From an uncultured Bradyrhizobium sp. (lineage in GTDB: Bacteria > Pseudomonadota > Alphaproteobacteria > Rhizobiales > Xanthobacteraceae), in the NCBI RefSeq assembly GCF_936943645.1, contig NZ_CAKZJO010000005.1:1-34166 (forward strand): DNA of 34,166 nt, written 5' to 3'. The position numbers were made by a program, and so were the translations under genes. Positions 1-8,014 of the stretch are shown here, piece by piece; within the stretch, counting starts at the first letter, position 1; every line of letters starts with the position of its first letter. The notes beneath the pieces are model-generated. The model saw only the letters and a list, made by a program, of their open reading frames with translations, was not told the DNA's origin and ran no database searches.

Positions 1-125
1 GAGGCCGGAATTTGCGAGAGCAAATTCCGGGTGAGGGGGACTCTCCACGAGTCCAACTCTCACCGTCCTTGCTGAGGCTCCCCCTCATCCCGACCTTCTC
101 CCCGCAAGCGGGGAGAAGGAGAAGA
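1..125. repeat. Mosaic palindromic intergenic element
   Basis: Three nested inverted repeats lie side by side. Arms 5-15 and 20-30 are a perfect 11-base palindrome around GAGA. Arms 38-43 and 49-54 (GGACTC/GAGTCC) sit inside GTGAG/CTCAC arms at 31-35 and 59-63. A third hairpin, TTCTCCCCGC/GCGGGGAGAA, lies at about 100-119. Such CCCCGC-type hairpin mosaics are common between genes in Bradyrhizobium and relatives (known from those genomes). The element runs into the 3' end of the MATE gene on the minus strand and supplies its last codons and stop. Confidence 0.7.
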
Positions 126-1439
126 GAACGTTGCCCTGAACTGCGCCGGATAGCGCGCGGCCTGCAAGCCGCCGCGCGAGAGGTAGGAGGCCATCAGCGC
201 CCACCACAGCCCGGCATTGCCGAACGATTGCAGTGCCCACCAGGTGGCGAGGAAGATGGCGAGCGAGGCCAGCATGAGGTTGCGCATCTCGCGCGCCCAG
301 GTCGCGCCGATATAGATGCCGTCGAAGCCGAAGGCGAACACGCCGGGAATGGGCGCCAGCACGACGAAGGGCAGGAATTCGCGCGCGGCACGGCGAACGT
401 CCTCACTCGTCGTCATGAAATCGATCAGCGCCGGCCCGAACAGCGCGAACAGCACGGCGACGACGATCGCAAAGCCGAGTCCCCAGAGCAGCACCAGCCG
501 GGTCGACGCGGCAAAGCCTTTGGGGTCGCGTGCGCCGAGCGTGCGGCCGCAGAGCTGCTGCGCGGCATTGGCGAGGCCGTCGAGGAAGAAGGCGCTGATC
601 AGCAGGAAATTGTTGAGCACGGAGTTGGCGGCCAGCGTGACGTCGCCGGCCTGCGCACCTTTGGCGGTGAAGAACAGGAACACGGCGATCAGCGCCGCGG
701 TACGGATCATGATGTCGGAATTCACCGCCAGCAGCCGCAACAGCTTGTCGCGATCGAGCAGGTTCGCGTGCGGCACGGCGAAGCCGCCGGCGGCATAGTG
801 CCGGCAGACGATCACGCCGAGGGCAAGTCCGACCGCCTCCGACAGCAGCGCGGCGATCGCGGCACCGGCGATGCCGGTATCGTAGACCAGCACCAGCAGG
901 ATCGTCGCCGCCATGTTGACGAGGTTGATGACGACCTGAAGCAGCAGGGCCGAATTGGCGCGGGCAAGGCCAATCAGCCAACCCAGGATGACGTAATTGG
1001 CGAGCGCGAAGGGCGACGACCAGATCCTGATCTTGAAATAGGTCTTTGCTGCCCGCGTCACGCCCTCGCTGCCGCCCATGAGATCGAACAGGAGCGCTGC
1101 CAGCGGCAGCTGCAGCACGATCAGAGCGGCGCCGATCAGGCCGGCCACGATGAAACCGCGCGCCAGGATCGCGGCCGGCTCGCGCGTATCGCCGGCGCCC
1201 AGCGCCTGCGCGGTGAAGGCGAGCGTGCTCATGCGCAGGAAGCCGAACAACCAGAACAGGCAGTCGAAGATGACTGAGGCCATCGCGACGCCGCCGAGCA
1301 GCGCCGCATCGTCCAGCCGGCCGATCGCCGTGGTCGAGACCACGCCGATCAGGGGCGTGGTCAGGTTCGCGACCATTGCGGGACCGGCGATGGCGAACAC
1401 CTGACGGGAGCCGATCTTGAGCGGAGCAGGCGCGTGCAT
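60..1439 (-). CDS. MATE family efflux transporter (DinF-like)
   Basis: Predicted inner-membrane cation-coupled multidrug exporter of the MATE/DinF type, about 459 residues, close to the family norm of 440-480. Twelve hydrophobic stretches in two similar halves are visible, beginning with a segment around FAIAGPAMVANLTTPLIGVV, typical of MATE helix 1. The reading frame is open upstream to 1514, but the ATG at 1439 is preferred: the preceding metallo-hydrolase gene ends in TGA at 1443-1441, one base before this ATG, so the two are translationally coupled. The final 20 or so residues (SPSPRLRGEGRDEGEP and onward) are charged, unlike a MATE terminus, and are encoded by the palindromic intergenic element, so the natural stop appears to have been replaced. 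The substrate cannot be told from sequence. Confidence 0.9.
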   Translation of the reverse strand: MHAPAPLKIGSRQVFAIAGPAMVANLTTPLIGVVSTTAIGRLDDAALLGGVAMASVIFDCLFWLFGFLRMSTLAFTAQALGAGDTREPAAILARGFIVAGLIGAALIVLQLPLAALLFDLMGGSEGVTRAAKTYFKIRIWSSPFALANYVILGWLIGLARANSALLLQVVINLVNMAATILLVLVYDTGIAGAAIAALLSEAVGLALGVIVCRHYAAGGFAVPHANLLDRDKLLRLLAVNSDIMIRTAALIAVFLFFTAKGAQAGDVTLAANSVLNNFLLISAFFLDGLANAAQQLCGRTLGARDPKGFAASTRLVLLWGLGFAIVVAVLFALFGPALIDFMTTSEDVRRAAREFLPFVVLAPIPGVFAFGFDGIYIGATWAREMRNLMLASLAIFLATWWALQSFGNAGLWWALMASYLSRGGLQAARYPAQFRATFSSPSPRLRGEGRDEGEPQQGR

Positions 1440-1440
1440 G

Positions 1441-2175
1441 TCAGAATACGAGGACCATGCCGTCTTCGGCGGCGAGATGCGCAATATCATCCAGCCGCGA
1501 CAGCATGTCGTCACTCATATGGGTGAGGACGAGGCGTTTTGCGCCGATGTCGGGCAGATGCTGTTCCAAGGTCTTCAGGCTGAGATGGTTCTTGACCACC
1601 TTCTCGTACATATAGGCCTCGGCAATGAAAAGGTCCGCGCCATGCGCCAGCGGAATGAGCGTCTCCGTCCATTCGGTGTCGGCGCTGTAGGCGAGCGTGC
1701 GGCCCTCGGCCTCGACGCGGTAGGCGAGGAAGGGCCCCCCGGATTCGCCGTGGACGACCGGATAGGGCGTCACCGTCACGGCACCGAAGGCGCGGCTTTG
1801 CCCGGGCGCGAGCTCGACGACGTCGAGCTCGAAGCGCTGCTTGGTCTTCGAGGAATGCTCGAACAAGACCTCCATCACCTCACGCAGCCGGCTCTCGATC
1901 CCTTGCGGGCCCGCGATCGTCAGCGGCCTGGTCCGCCGCGAGAATTGCGCGTCGAGCAGGAGGAACGGCAGGCCGGCAAAATGGTCGCCGTGGAAATGCG
2001 TGATGAGAATGAGATCGATATCGTTGCGGTCGATCTCGAGCCGCTTCAGCGCCGGCAAAGCCGACGCGCCGCAATCGATCAGGAAGTTGGCCTCGCGCCC
2101 CGAGACGTGGAAGCAGGTGTTGAGCCTGCCGCCGGAGCCGAAGGCGTCGCCGCAGCCGACAAAGCGCAATTGCAT
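1441..2175 (-). CDS. MBL-fold metallo-hydrolase, RNase Z-like
   Basis: A 244-residue metallo-beta-lactamase-fold hydrolase. The zinc-binding motif HFHGDH is at residues 60-65, the later metal ligand regions appear as PVVHGE and AYSADTEWTE, and a final conserved histidine as LTHMS near residue 228. The start MQLRFVGCGDAFGSGGR resembles the opening strand of RNase Z/arylsulfatase-type members, but there is no long exosite arm, so tRNA 3'-processing is not assured; it could be a phosphodiesterase or lactonase. Start at 2175 is backed by AAGGAG nine bases upstream. It lies one base ahead of the MATE gene, so the two are probably co-transcribed; a functional link with the exporter is only inferred. 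Confidence 0.88.
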   Translation of the reverse strand: MQLRFVGCGDAFGSGGRLNTCFHVSGREANFLIDCGASALPALKRLEIDRNDIDLILITHFHGDHFAGLPFLLLDAQFSRRTRPLTIAGPQGIESRLREVMEVLFEHSSKTKQRFELDVVELAPGQSRAFGAVTVTPYPVVHGESGGPFLAYRVEAEGRTLAYSADTEWTETLIPLAHGADLFIAEAYMYEKVVKNHLSLKTLEQHLPDIGAKRLVLTHMSDDMLSRLDDIAHLAAEDGMVLVF

Positions 2176-2206
2176 CGGCTGCGGCTCCTTCCGTTTGAAG
2201 CCGGAC

Positions 2207-2509
2207 CTAGCGGCGCGGCGTGCCGAACACGCGCGACAGCAGCCAGATCGGGATCACGATGACCGCGCCGAGCAGGAAGTAGCGCCACAGCCAGTTGATG
2301 GTGTCGAAGCCGAGATCCCACAGGCGCTGGAACAGCAGGCGGATGCTATAGAGGATGTTCCAGGGATCGAATCCGATCGCGGCCAGCACGACGCCGACCA
2401 GGATCGAGAGCAGGACCAGCCGAAACGCCACCGCCAGCGGCGAGCCGCCGAGAAAGCGGTTCAGGCCATCGCTGCGGCCGGCCGGCAAATCTCTGACGTC
2501 TTGGACCAT
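2207..2509 (-). CDS. Small membrane protein, DUF6460-like
   Basis: A 100-residue protein with two clear membrane segments: residues about 27-46 (VAFRLVLLSILVGVVLAAIG) and about 74-94 (YFLLGAVIVIPIWLLSRVF). The segment between contains an FDPWNI motif and an aromatic stretch. This arrangement matches what I recall of the DUF6460 family, widespread and functionally unknown in Hyphomicrobiales. The start at 2509 has GAGGAG six bases upstream. It is 31 bases ahead of the MBL-hydrolase gene on the same strand and may head that small operon. No function is proposed. Confidence 0.75.
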   Translation of the reverse strand: MVQDVRDLPAGRSDGLNRFLGGSPLAVAFRLVLLSILVGVVLAAIGFDPWNILYSIRLLFQRLWDLGFDTINWLWRYFLLGAVIVIPIWLLSRVFGTPRR

Positions 2510-2654
2510 CTCAAACTCCTCAGGGCGATTTCGACCCCATTATAGGGCACGGCGAGGCACATGGGGAACCCGCAAGCGAGCGTCAATCGGGTTACGGGAG
2601 TTTAATTCGGGCGGGCGCTAGCGGGTCGATTGTGCTCGCTGGCGGCCGCAGGCT

Positions 2655-2770
2655 CCCTAACCTCTCCCGCTTGCGGGAGAGGTCGCGCCGAAGGCGCGGG
2701 TGAGGGCTCTCGCCTCTTGGGGACTTCCACTGCGGAGACAGCCCTCTCCCGCAAGCCGGGAGAGGGAGCG
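2655..2770. repeat. Paired CTCTCCCGC hairpin element
   Basis: Two perfect hairpins of one family bracket a third. CCTCTCCCGC (2661-2670) pairs with GCGGGAGAGG (2673-2682); CGCGCC/GGCGCG pair at 2684-2698; CCCTCTCCCG (2742-2751) pairs with CGGGAGAGGG (2757-2766). The element fills the gap between the ligase stop (2798) and the DUF6460 gene start. It probably helps end or stabilise the ligase mRNA and is a relative of the element at 1-125. Nothing else is evident in 2510-2797. Confidence 0.7.
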
Positions 2771-2797
2771 CGCCGCCGTTGTCGCGGCATCAACGCC

Positions 2798-4459
2798 TCA
2801 CATCTCGATCTCCGCCGCCTCCGCCTTCAGCATCCGCTCCAGCGTCTCCAGCCTGTCCGCCTCCCGCGGCGGCTTGTCCCAGCGCAGGCGGCTGATGCGG
2901 GGGAAGCGCATGGCGACGCCGGATTTGTGCCGCGGCGAGCGCTGCAAGCCCTCGAACGCGACCTCCAGCACCAGCCCCTGCTCCGGCTCGTGCACGACAT
3001 GGCGCACGGGGCCGAACTTTTCCGTGGTGTTGCGGCGGACGAAGCGGTCGATCTGTAACAGCTCCTCGTCGGTGAAGCCGAAATAGGCCTTGCCGACCGG
3101 CACCAGCTCGTCACCGCCCTCCCCTGAGGTCCAGACGCCGAAGGTGTAATCGGAATAATAGGACGAGCGCTTGCCGTGTCCGCGCTGCGCGTACATCAGC
3201 ACGGCGTCGATGATGTGCGGATCGCGCTTCCACTTCCACCACTGCCCCTTCGGCCGCCCCGGCATGTAAGGCGCATCGCGCCGCTTCAGCATGACGCCTT
3301 CGACGGCGTCGGCGTCCTCGCCCGCGCCGGCGCTCGCAGGATCGGCGCGCGCGGCGGTCAGCGCCTCCCAGCTCGCGAATGAAACGGTGGGTGACAGATC
3401 GATGCGGGAATCGTCGAGCTTGCCGATGAAGGTCTCCAGCCGCTCGCGCCGCTCGGCGAACGGCAGCTCGCGCAGATCGTTCTCGTCGTCGCCGAGCAGG
3501 TCATAGGCGCGAAGATGGATCGGAAACTCCTTGATCAGCTTGGGCGAGACGACCTTGCGGTTGAGCCGCTGCTGCAGGACGTTGAAGCTCTGCACGCGGC
3601 CTTCGCGCAGGATCAAGAGCTCGCCGTCGATCGCGCCCGGCAAACGGAGCGACGGCACGAGATCCGGAAAGCTTCCCGTGATGTCCTCGCCGGTGCGCGA
3701 ATAGAGCCGCGCGGTGATGTGGCCGCGCTCGTCGCGTCCGGCGACGGCCTGCACGCGGATGCCGTCCCACTTCCATTCGGCGATGTAGTCGGCGGGATCG
3801 AGCGCGGCGAAATCCGCATCCTCGATCGCATGCGCCAGCATCACCGGGCGGAACGGCGCGGGATCGCGATTGACCGGCTTGTCGCCGCGGCCTTCGAGCC
3901 AGGCGAACAGGTCGAGATAGGGCGGCGAGAGCCCGGGCCAGATCAGTTCGACCTCGTGCGGGTCCTTGTCGCCGAGCGCGGCCGCTGCAGTTTTCGCAAG
4001 GCGCGCGGAGATGCCGATGCGCAGCGCCCCGGTGACGAGCTTCAGCAGCGCCCAGCGGCCGGTCTCGTCGAGCTCGTCCAGCCAGCGCTCGAGCTGTTTC
4101 GGCAATTCGGTCTTGCCGAGCGTGCGCAGCGTGGTGACGACCTCGGTGAGGGTCGGGGGCGGCGGGTTGTTGTGAGCGGCGAGCTCTGCCTTCGGCCACA
4201 TCAGCGCCACCGTCTCGGAGAGATCGCCGACGTAATCGTAGCTAAGCCCGAACAGCACTTCATCCGTACGCGATGCGATGAGATCGCGGATCAGCGCCGG
4301 CTTGGCGTGCTTGAAGCTGAGCGCACCGGTGAGCGCGGCGAGCGCATAGCCGCGATCGGGATCGCCGACCTCGCGGAAATAGCCGGTGAGCAAACGCAGC
4401 TTGTTGTTGCGGCCGGGCTCGTAAGCGAGACGGTCGAGCAGTTCGGCGAAGCGATTCAT
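2798..4459 (-). CDS. ATP-dependent DNA ligase of the exonuclease-linked (PP_1105-like) type
   Basis: Seals nicks using ATP. The 553-residue protein has an N-terminal DNA-binding region (1-200), then the adenylation domain with the nucleophilic lysine motif KWDG at 230-233, a conserved DGELL, EGVMLKR (motif IV) and WWKWKR (motif V), and an OB-fold C-terminus. It lacks the polymerase and phosphoesterase domains of LigD, so it is not a classical NHEJ ligase. The frame is open to 4759, but the ATG at 4459 is chosen because it overlaps the stop of the upstream exonuclease gene as ATGA (4459-4456), the pattern of translational coupling. In other bacteria this ligase and exonuclease occur with an Lhr-like helicase and the PdeM phosphoesterase as a DNA-damage-response set; those two genes are not in this window. 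Confidence 0.93.
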   Translation of the reverse strand: MNRFAELLDRLAYEPGRNNKLRLLTGYFREVGDPDRGYALAALTGALSFKHAKPALIRDLIASRTDEVLFGLSYDYVGDLSETVALMWPKAELAAHNNPPPPTLTEVVTTLRTLGKTELPKQLERWLDELDETGRWALLKLVTGALRIGISARLAKTAAAALGDKDPHEVELIWPGLSPPYLDLFAWLEGRGDKPVNRDPAPFRPVMLAHAIEDADFAALDPADYIAEWKWDGIRVQAVAGRDERGHITARLYSRTGEDITGSFPDLVPSLRLPGAIDGELLILREGRVQSFNVLQQRLNRKVVSPKLIKEFPIHLRAYDLLGDDENDLRELPFAERRERLETFIGKLDDSRIDLSPTVSFASWEALTAARADPASAGAGEDADAVEGVMLKRRDAPYMPGRPKGQWWKWKRDPHIIDAVLMYAQRGHGKRSSYYSDYTFGVWTSGEGGDELVPVGKAYFGFTDEELLQIDRFVRRNTTEKFGPVRHVVHEPEQGLVLEVAFEGLQRSPRHKSGVAMRFPRISRLRWDKPPREADRLETLERMLKAEAAEIEM

Positions 4460-5493
4460 GCCTCGACCTCGCTCGCGGCCGGCGTTTCGCTCTCCTCCTC
4501 GTCGCCATAGCCGACGAGATCGAGCGGCTGCGCTTTCAGGCCCTTGCTTCGGCACCAATGCACCAGCGCATCTTCCTGGCCGTGGGTGACCCAGATTTCG
4601 CCGGCACCGGTCGCGCCGATCGTGGCGGTAAGGCCGTCCCAGTCGGCGTGGTCGGAAATCACCAGCGGCAATTCGACGCCGCGCTGCCGCGCCCGGGCGC
4701 GCACGCGCATCCAGCCCGAAGCGAAGGCCGTGACCGGATCGGGAAAGCGGCGCGTCCACAGGTCCGACGTCGCCGAGGGCGGTGCCAGCGTGATGGTGCC
4801 GGCGAGCGCCGCCTTCTTGACGCCCTTCACCGGCCTGAGCTCGCCGAGGTCGATGCCGCGGCTCTGGTAGTATGCGGTGATCGCGTCCATTGCGCCATGC
4901 AGATAGATCGGCGCGTCATAGCCGGCCTGCCGCAGCAGCTTGATCACGCGCTGCGCCTTGCCGAGCGAATAGGCGCCGACGAGATGCGCGCGCTCGGGAA
5001 ACAGCGCGACCGACGCCAGCAGCTTCTCCACCTCGTCGCTCGCATCGCCATGCCGGAATACCGGCAGGCCGAACGTCGCTTCGGTGATGAAGACGTCGCA
5101 GGGCACCAGCTCGAACGGCGTGCAGGTCGGGTCGGGCGCATCCTTGTAGTCGCCGGAGGCGACGATGCAGGTGCCCTTGCAGGTGACCGCGATCTGTGCC
5201 GAGCCGAGCACGTGGCCGGCGGGATGAAACTTCACGTTGGTCTCGCCCAGCCGGATCTCCTCGCCATAGCGGATGGCCTGCGTCGAGCCGGCGAAATTCT
5301 CGCCGTAGCGCAGCCGCATCATGTCCAGCGTTTCCTGCGTCGCCAGCACCGCGCCGTGGCCGGGGCGGGCGTGGTCGGAATGGCCGTGGGTGATCACGGC
5401 CCGCTCCACGGGGCGGACAGGGTCGATATGGAAGCCGCCGGGCTTGCAGCACAGGCCGGCAGCAGCTGGCAACAGGATGTCTTGCGGGCGCAT
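4456..5493 (-). CDS. Ligase-associated MBL-fold DNA exonuclease
   Basis: Metallo-beta-lactamase/beta-CASP-type nuclease (SNM1/Artemis-like in the wide sense) that is usually encoded next to this class of ATP-dependent ligase; the likely role is trimming DNA ends before sealing. The 345-residue protein has the zinc motif HGHSDH near residue 36, HPAGHVLGSAQ with its conserved histidine, SGDYKD with its conserved aspartate, TEATFG, and the C-terminal ISDHADW and VTHGQE motifs characteristic of the family. The start is uncertain: ATG at 5493 (MRPQDILL), ATG at 5502, and GTG at 5517 are in frame and none has a well-spaced ribosome site. I chose 5493 because homologues as I remember them begin MRPQD. 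It overlaps the ligase by four bases. Confidence 0.9.
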   Translation of the reverse strand: MRPQDILLPAAAGLCCKPGGFHIDPVRPVERAVITHGHSDHARPGHGAVLATQETLDMMRLRYGENFAGSTQAIRYGEEIRLGETNVKFHPAGHVLGSAQIAVTCKGTCIVASGDYKDAPDPTCTPFELVPCDVFITEATFGLPVFRHGDASDEVEKLLASVALFPERAHLVGAYSLGKAQRVIKLLRQAGYDAPIYLHGAMDAITAYYQSRGIDLGELRPVKGVKKAALAGTITLAPPSATSDLWTRRFPDPVTAFASGWMRVRARARQRGVELPLVISDHADWDGLTATIGATGAGEIWVTHGQEDALVHWCRSKGLKAQPLDLVGYGDEEESETPAASEVEA

Positions 5494-5529
5494 GTGAGAC
5501 ATATAGGAAGGAGCCACTCCAGATTAAGT

Positions 5530-5653
5530 CGTCATGCGCGGGCTTGACCCGCGCATCCATCCTTTTAAAGAGTCCATTTTTTGATGGATTGCCGGGCCTA
5601 CGCCGCGCCGGAGGGGCTTCGGCCCCGCAGGCGGGTCAAGCCCGGCAATGACG
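5530..5653. repeat. Long imperfect palindromic element (TTGACCCG arms)
   Basis: Outer arms at 5530-5551 and 5632-5653 match at 19 of 22 positions when one is reverse-complemented; both contain GGGCTTGACCCG or its complement. Inner arms ATCCATC (5555-5561) and GATGGAT (5583-5589) also pair. This arrangement is a very common intergenic repeat in Bradyrhizobium. The first in-frame ATG of the next gene (5648) lies inside the right arm, which argues against that start. Confidence 0.75.
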
Positions 5654-5665
5654 CGATGGTTCCCA

Positions 5666-6592
5666 ATGCCGCTCCGCCTGTTCCAGACCTCCGGCGATCT
5701 CATGGCCGACCGCCGTTTCGAGTTCGCGCGCGACCTCCAGCTCAAGGGCGACCTGCCCGCCGCCGCCGACCTCATCGAGCAGGCGATCGAGCTCGCGCCC
5801 AATTTCACCTCGGCCTGGTTCACGCTCGGCGAGATCCGCCAGCAGCTCGGCGAGCGCGAGAAGGCGATCGCGGCGTTTCGGGAGGCGCGGAGGTCGGACC
5901 CTGAAGATCAGCACGGCGCCGGCCTGCACCTGATGCGGCTCGGCGACACCGCGATGGCGGAGATGCCCAAGGCCTACGTGCAGGCGCTGTTCGACCAATA
6001 CGCGCCACGCTTCGAGCACGCGCTGGTCAACGATCTCGAGTATCGCGCGCCGAGCCTTATCTTCAAGGCGGTGGTGGCCGCGCGCGTCGCCGCCAGGAAG
6101 CCGGCCTTCTTCAAGCGCACCATCGACCTCGGCTGCGGCACCGGGCTCGCGGCCGCTGCCTTCGCCAAGCAGGTCGATCATTTCATCGGCATCGACCTGT
6201 CGCCCGGCATGATCAAGGAGGCGCGCGCCACCAACCTCTATGCCGAGCTCGAAGTCGCCGACATGATCGAGGGCCTGCGCACCAAGGCTGATGCCAGCGC
6301 AAACCTCGTCGTCGCCGCGGATGCTTTCGTCTATCTCTCCGATCTCGCACCGGTTCTGAACGAAGCAAGACGCGTGCTCGTCTCGGGCGGCGTGCTCGCC
6401 TTCACGCTGGAGACGCATGACGGCGATGGCATCGTGCTCGGCGAAGGCCTGCGCTATGCCCATTCGGCGGAATATGTCCGCGGCGCCATCGCCAAGGCGG
6501 GCCTGAAGCTACTGACGCTCGAGCCGGCTTCACCGCGCATCGAGAACAACGAGCCGGTGCGCGGCCTCGTCGTGGTCGCCGAGAAAACTTGA
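5666..6592 (+). CDS. Class I SAM-dependent methyltransferase with N-terminal TPR
   Basis: A 308-residue two-part protein. Residues about 18-78 form a pair of TPR-like helices (FARDLQLKGDLPAAADLIEQ, then WFTLGEIRQQLGEREKAI), a protein-protein interaction scaffold. Residues about 150-308 form a Rossmann-fold methyltransferase with motif I DLGCGTG at 154-160, the acidic ribose-binding strand GIDLSPGM, and motif IV-like AADAFVYL. The methyl acceptor is unknown; TPR-methyltransferase fusions of this shape are annotated only generically. The ATG at 5666 is chosen because the earlier ATG at 5648 is inside a palindromic repeat; ATG at 5702 (MADRRFEF) is a possible alternative. It has no obvious partner gene. 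Confidence 0.85.
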   Translation: MPLRLFQTSGDLMADRRFEFARDLQLKGDLPAAADLIEQAIELAPNFTSAWFTLGEIRQQLGEREKAIAAFREARRSDPEDQHGAGLHLMRLGDTAMAEMPKAYVQALFDQYAPRFEHALVNDLEYRAPSLIFKAVVAARVAARKPAFFKRTIDLGCGTGLAAAAFAKQVDHFIGIDLSPGMIKEARATNLYAELEVADMIEGLRTKADASANLVVAADAFVYLSDLAPVLNEARRVLVSGGVLAFTLETHDGDGIVLGEGLRYAHSAEYVRGAIAKAGLKLLTLEPASPRIENNEPVRGLVVVAEKT

Positions 6593-6706
6593 GTCTAGGC
6601 GCTGACGCACTGAGATTTAAGCGTCATTGCGTCGCAAAGCGGTGACTTCCCACTTGCGAGCCGTGCTCCCCTGCCAGCACAATGCGCGCATTAGGGAGAA
6701 ACAAAA

Positions 6707-7936
6707 ATGACCAAGAATCCATCGCGGCGCGATTTCAGCGCCGCCGCGCTCGCCACCATCGCTGCATCCACCCTGCCCGCGCCCTACGTCTGGGCCGCGG
6801 AGAAAAAATACGATGCCGGCGCCAGCGACACCGAGATCAAGATCGGGCAGACCGTGCCGCATTCCGGTCCCGGCTCGCTCTATGGCGTGCTCGGGCGCAT
6901 CGGTGAAGCCTATTTCCAGATGCTGAACGAGAAGGGCGGCATCAACGGACGCAAGATCAAGTTCCTCACCATGGACGACGCCTATAGCGCGCCGAAATGC
7001 GTCGAGGCGACGCGGCGCCTGGTCGAGCAGGAGGAAGTGCTCGCGCTCTACGGCTCGCTCGGCACCGCGCCGCAGACCTCCGTGCACAAATACCTGAACT
7101 CCAAGGGCGTGCCGCAGTTGCTGCTCAACACCGGCGCGTCGAAGTGGAATAACCCGAAAGAGTTCAAATGGACGATGGCGGGCCTGCCGCTCTATCCGAC
7201 CGAGGCGCGCATCCTGGCGCGGCACGTCGTCAGTGTGAAGCCGAACGCCAAGATCGGCATCCTCTACCAGAACGACGATTTCGGCCGCGACTTCCTGGGG
7301 CCCTTCAAGAAGGTGCTGGCCGATGCCGGCGGCACCGCATCCGTCATCATGGAGCAGACCTACGACCTCACCGATCCCACGGTCGATTCCCAGCTGATCA
7401 ATCTCTCGAAGTCCGGCGCCGACGTCTTCTACAACATCACCACCGGCAAGGCGACGTCGCAGTCGATCCGCAAAGTCGCCGAGCTCGGCTGGAAACCGCT
7501 GCAGCTTCTTTCCGCCGGCTCGACCGGCCGCTCGATCCTCAATGCCGCCGGCCTCGAGAACGCCACCGGCATCGTCGCCATCCGCTACAACAAGGAGGTC
7601 GGCCTGCCCAAATGGGAAAAGGACCCCGACGTGATGGCGTTCGAGGAATTGCGCAAGAAATACATGCCGACCATCGACCCCGACAACACCATCGCCTTTG
7701 CCGGCTACGGCCAGGCCGTGACCATGGGCGAGATCCTGCGGCGCTGCGGCGACGACCTCACCCGCGCCAACGTGCTGAAGCAGGCGTCCAATCTCAAGGG
7801 CTTCCACTCGCCCTATTTCCTCGACGGCGTAACCTACAGCTACACGCCCGACGACTACACGCCGATGAAGACGCTGTTCATCTCCACCTTCAGCGGCAAG
7901 GACTGGGAGATCTCCGACAAACCGATGTCGGAATAG
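6707..7936 (+). CDS. Tat-exported ABC substrate-binding protein, branched-chain amino acid type
   Basis: Periplasmic binding protein of the LivJ/type 1 fold, 409 residues. The N-terminus has a twin-arginine signal, SRRDF at residues 6-10 followed by a weakly hydrophobic stretch, with likely cleavage after VWA (residue 30). The fold opens with IKIGQTVPHSGPGSLYG and shows conserved MLNEKGGINGRKI and YQNDDFGRDF segments seen in amino-acid, amide and aromatic-acid binding proteins. Start at 6707 is preceded by AGGGAG at good spacing. No permease or ATPase gene is adjacent, so it must borrow a transporter encoded elsewhere. The ligand is not predictable. Confidence 0.9.
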   Translation: MTKNPSRRDFSAAALATIAASTLPAPYVWAAEKKYDAGASDTEIKIGQTVPHSGPGSLYGVLGRIGEAYFQMLNEKGGINGRKIKFLTMDDAYSAPKCVEATRRLVEQEEVLALYGSLGTAPQTSVHKYLNSKGVPQLLLNTGASKWNNPKEFKWTMAGLPLYPTEARILARHVVSVKPNAKIGILYQNDDFGRDFLGPFKKVLADAGGTASVIMEQTYDLTDPTVDSQLINLSKSGADVFYNITTGKATSQSIRKVAELGWKPLQLLSAGSTGRSILNAAGLENATGIVAIRYNKEVGLPKWEKDPDVMAFEELRKKYMPTIDPDNTIAFAGYGQAVTMGEILRRCGDDLTRANVLKQASNLKGFHSPYFLDGVTYSYTPDDYTPMKTLFISTFSGKDWEISDKPMSE

Positions 7937-7947
7937 TCAGGCAGCGC

Positions 7948-7989
7948 GAGGCGGCGCGGCCGCCTCTTCCCTTCTCCCCTTGTGGGAGA
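7948..7989. terminator. Hairpins between convergent genes
   Basis: GAGGCGGC (7948-7955) and GCCGCCTC (7959-7966) form a perfect eight-base stem with a three-base loop, followed by a second stem TCTCCC/GGGAGA (7973-7978 with 7984-7989). They lie between the stops of the binding-protein gene (7936) and the lactonase gene (8015), which converge. There is no clean T-run, so termination is inferred from position and structure. Confidence 0.45.
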
Positions 7990-8014
7990 GGGGAAAAGCG
8001 CGCATCCACCGCAA

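Noticed and set aside
4460..4759. N-terminal extension of the DNA ligase by 100 residues
   Set aside because: The extension overlaps the exonuclease gene, is Arg/Gly-rich noise, and the ATGA overlap gives a natural start at 4459.
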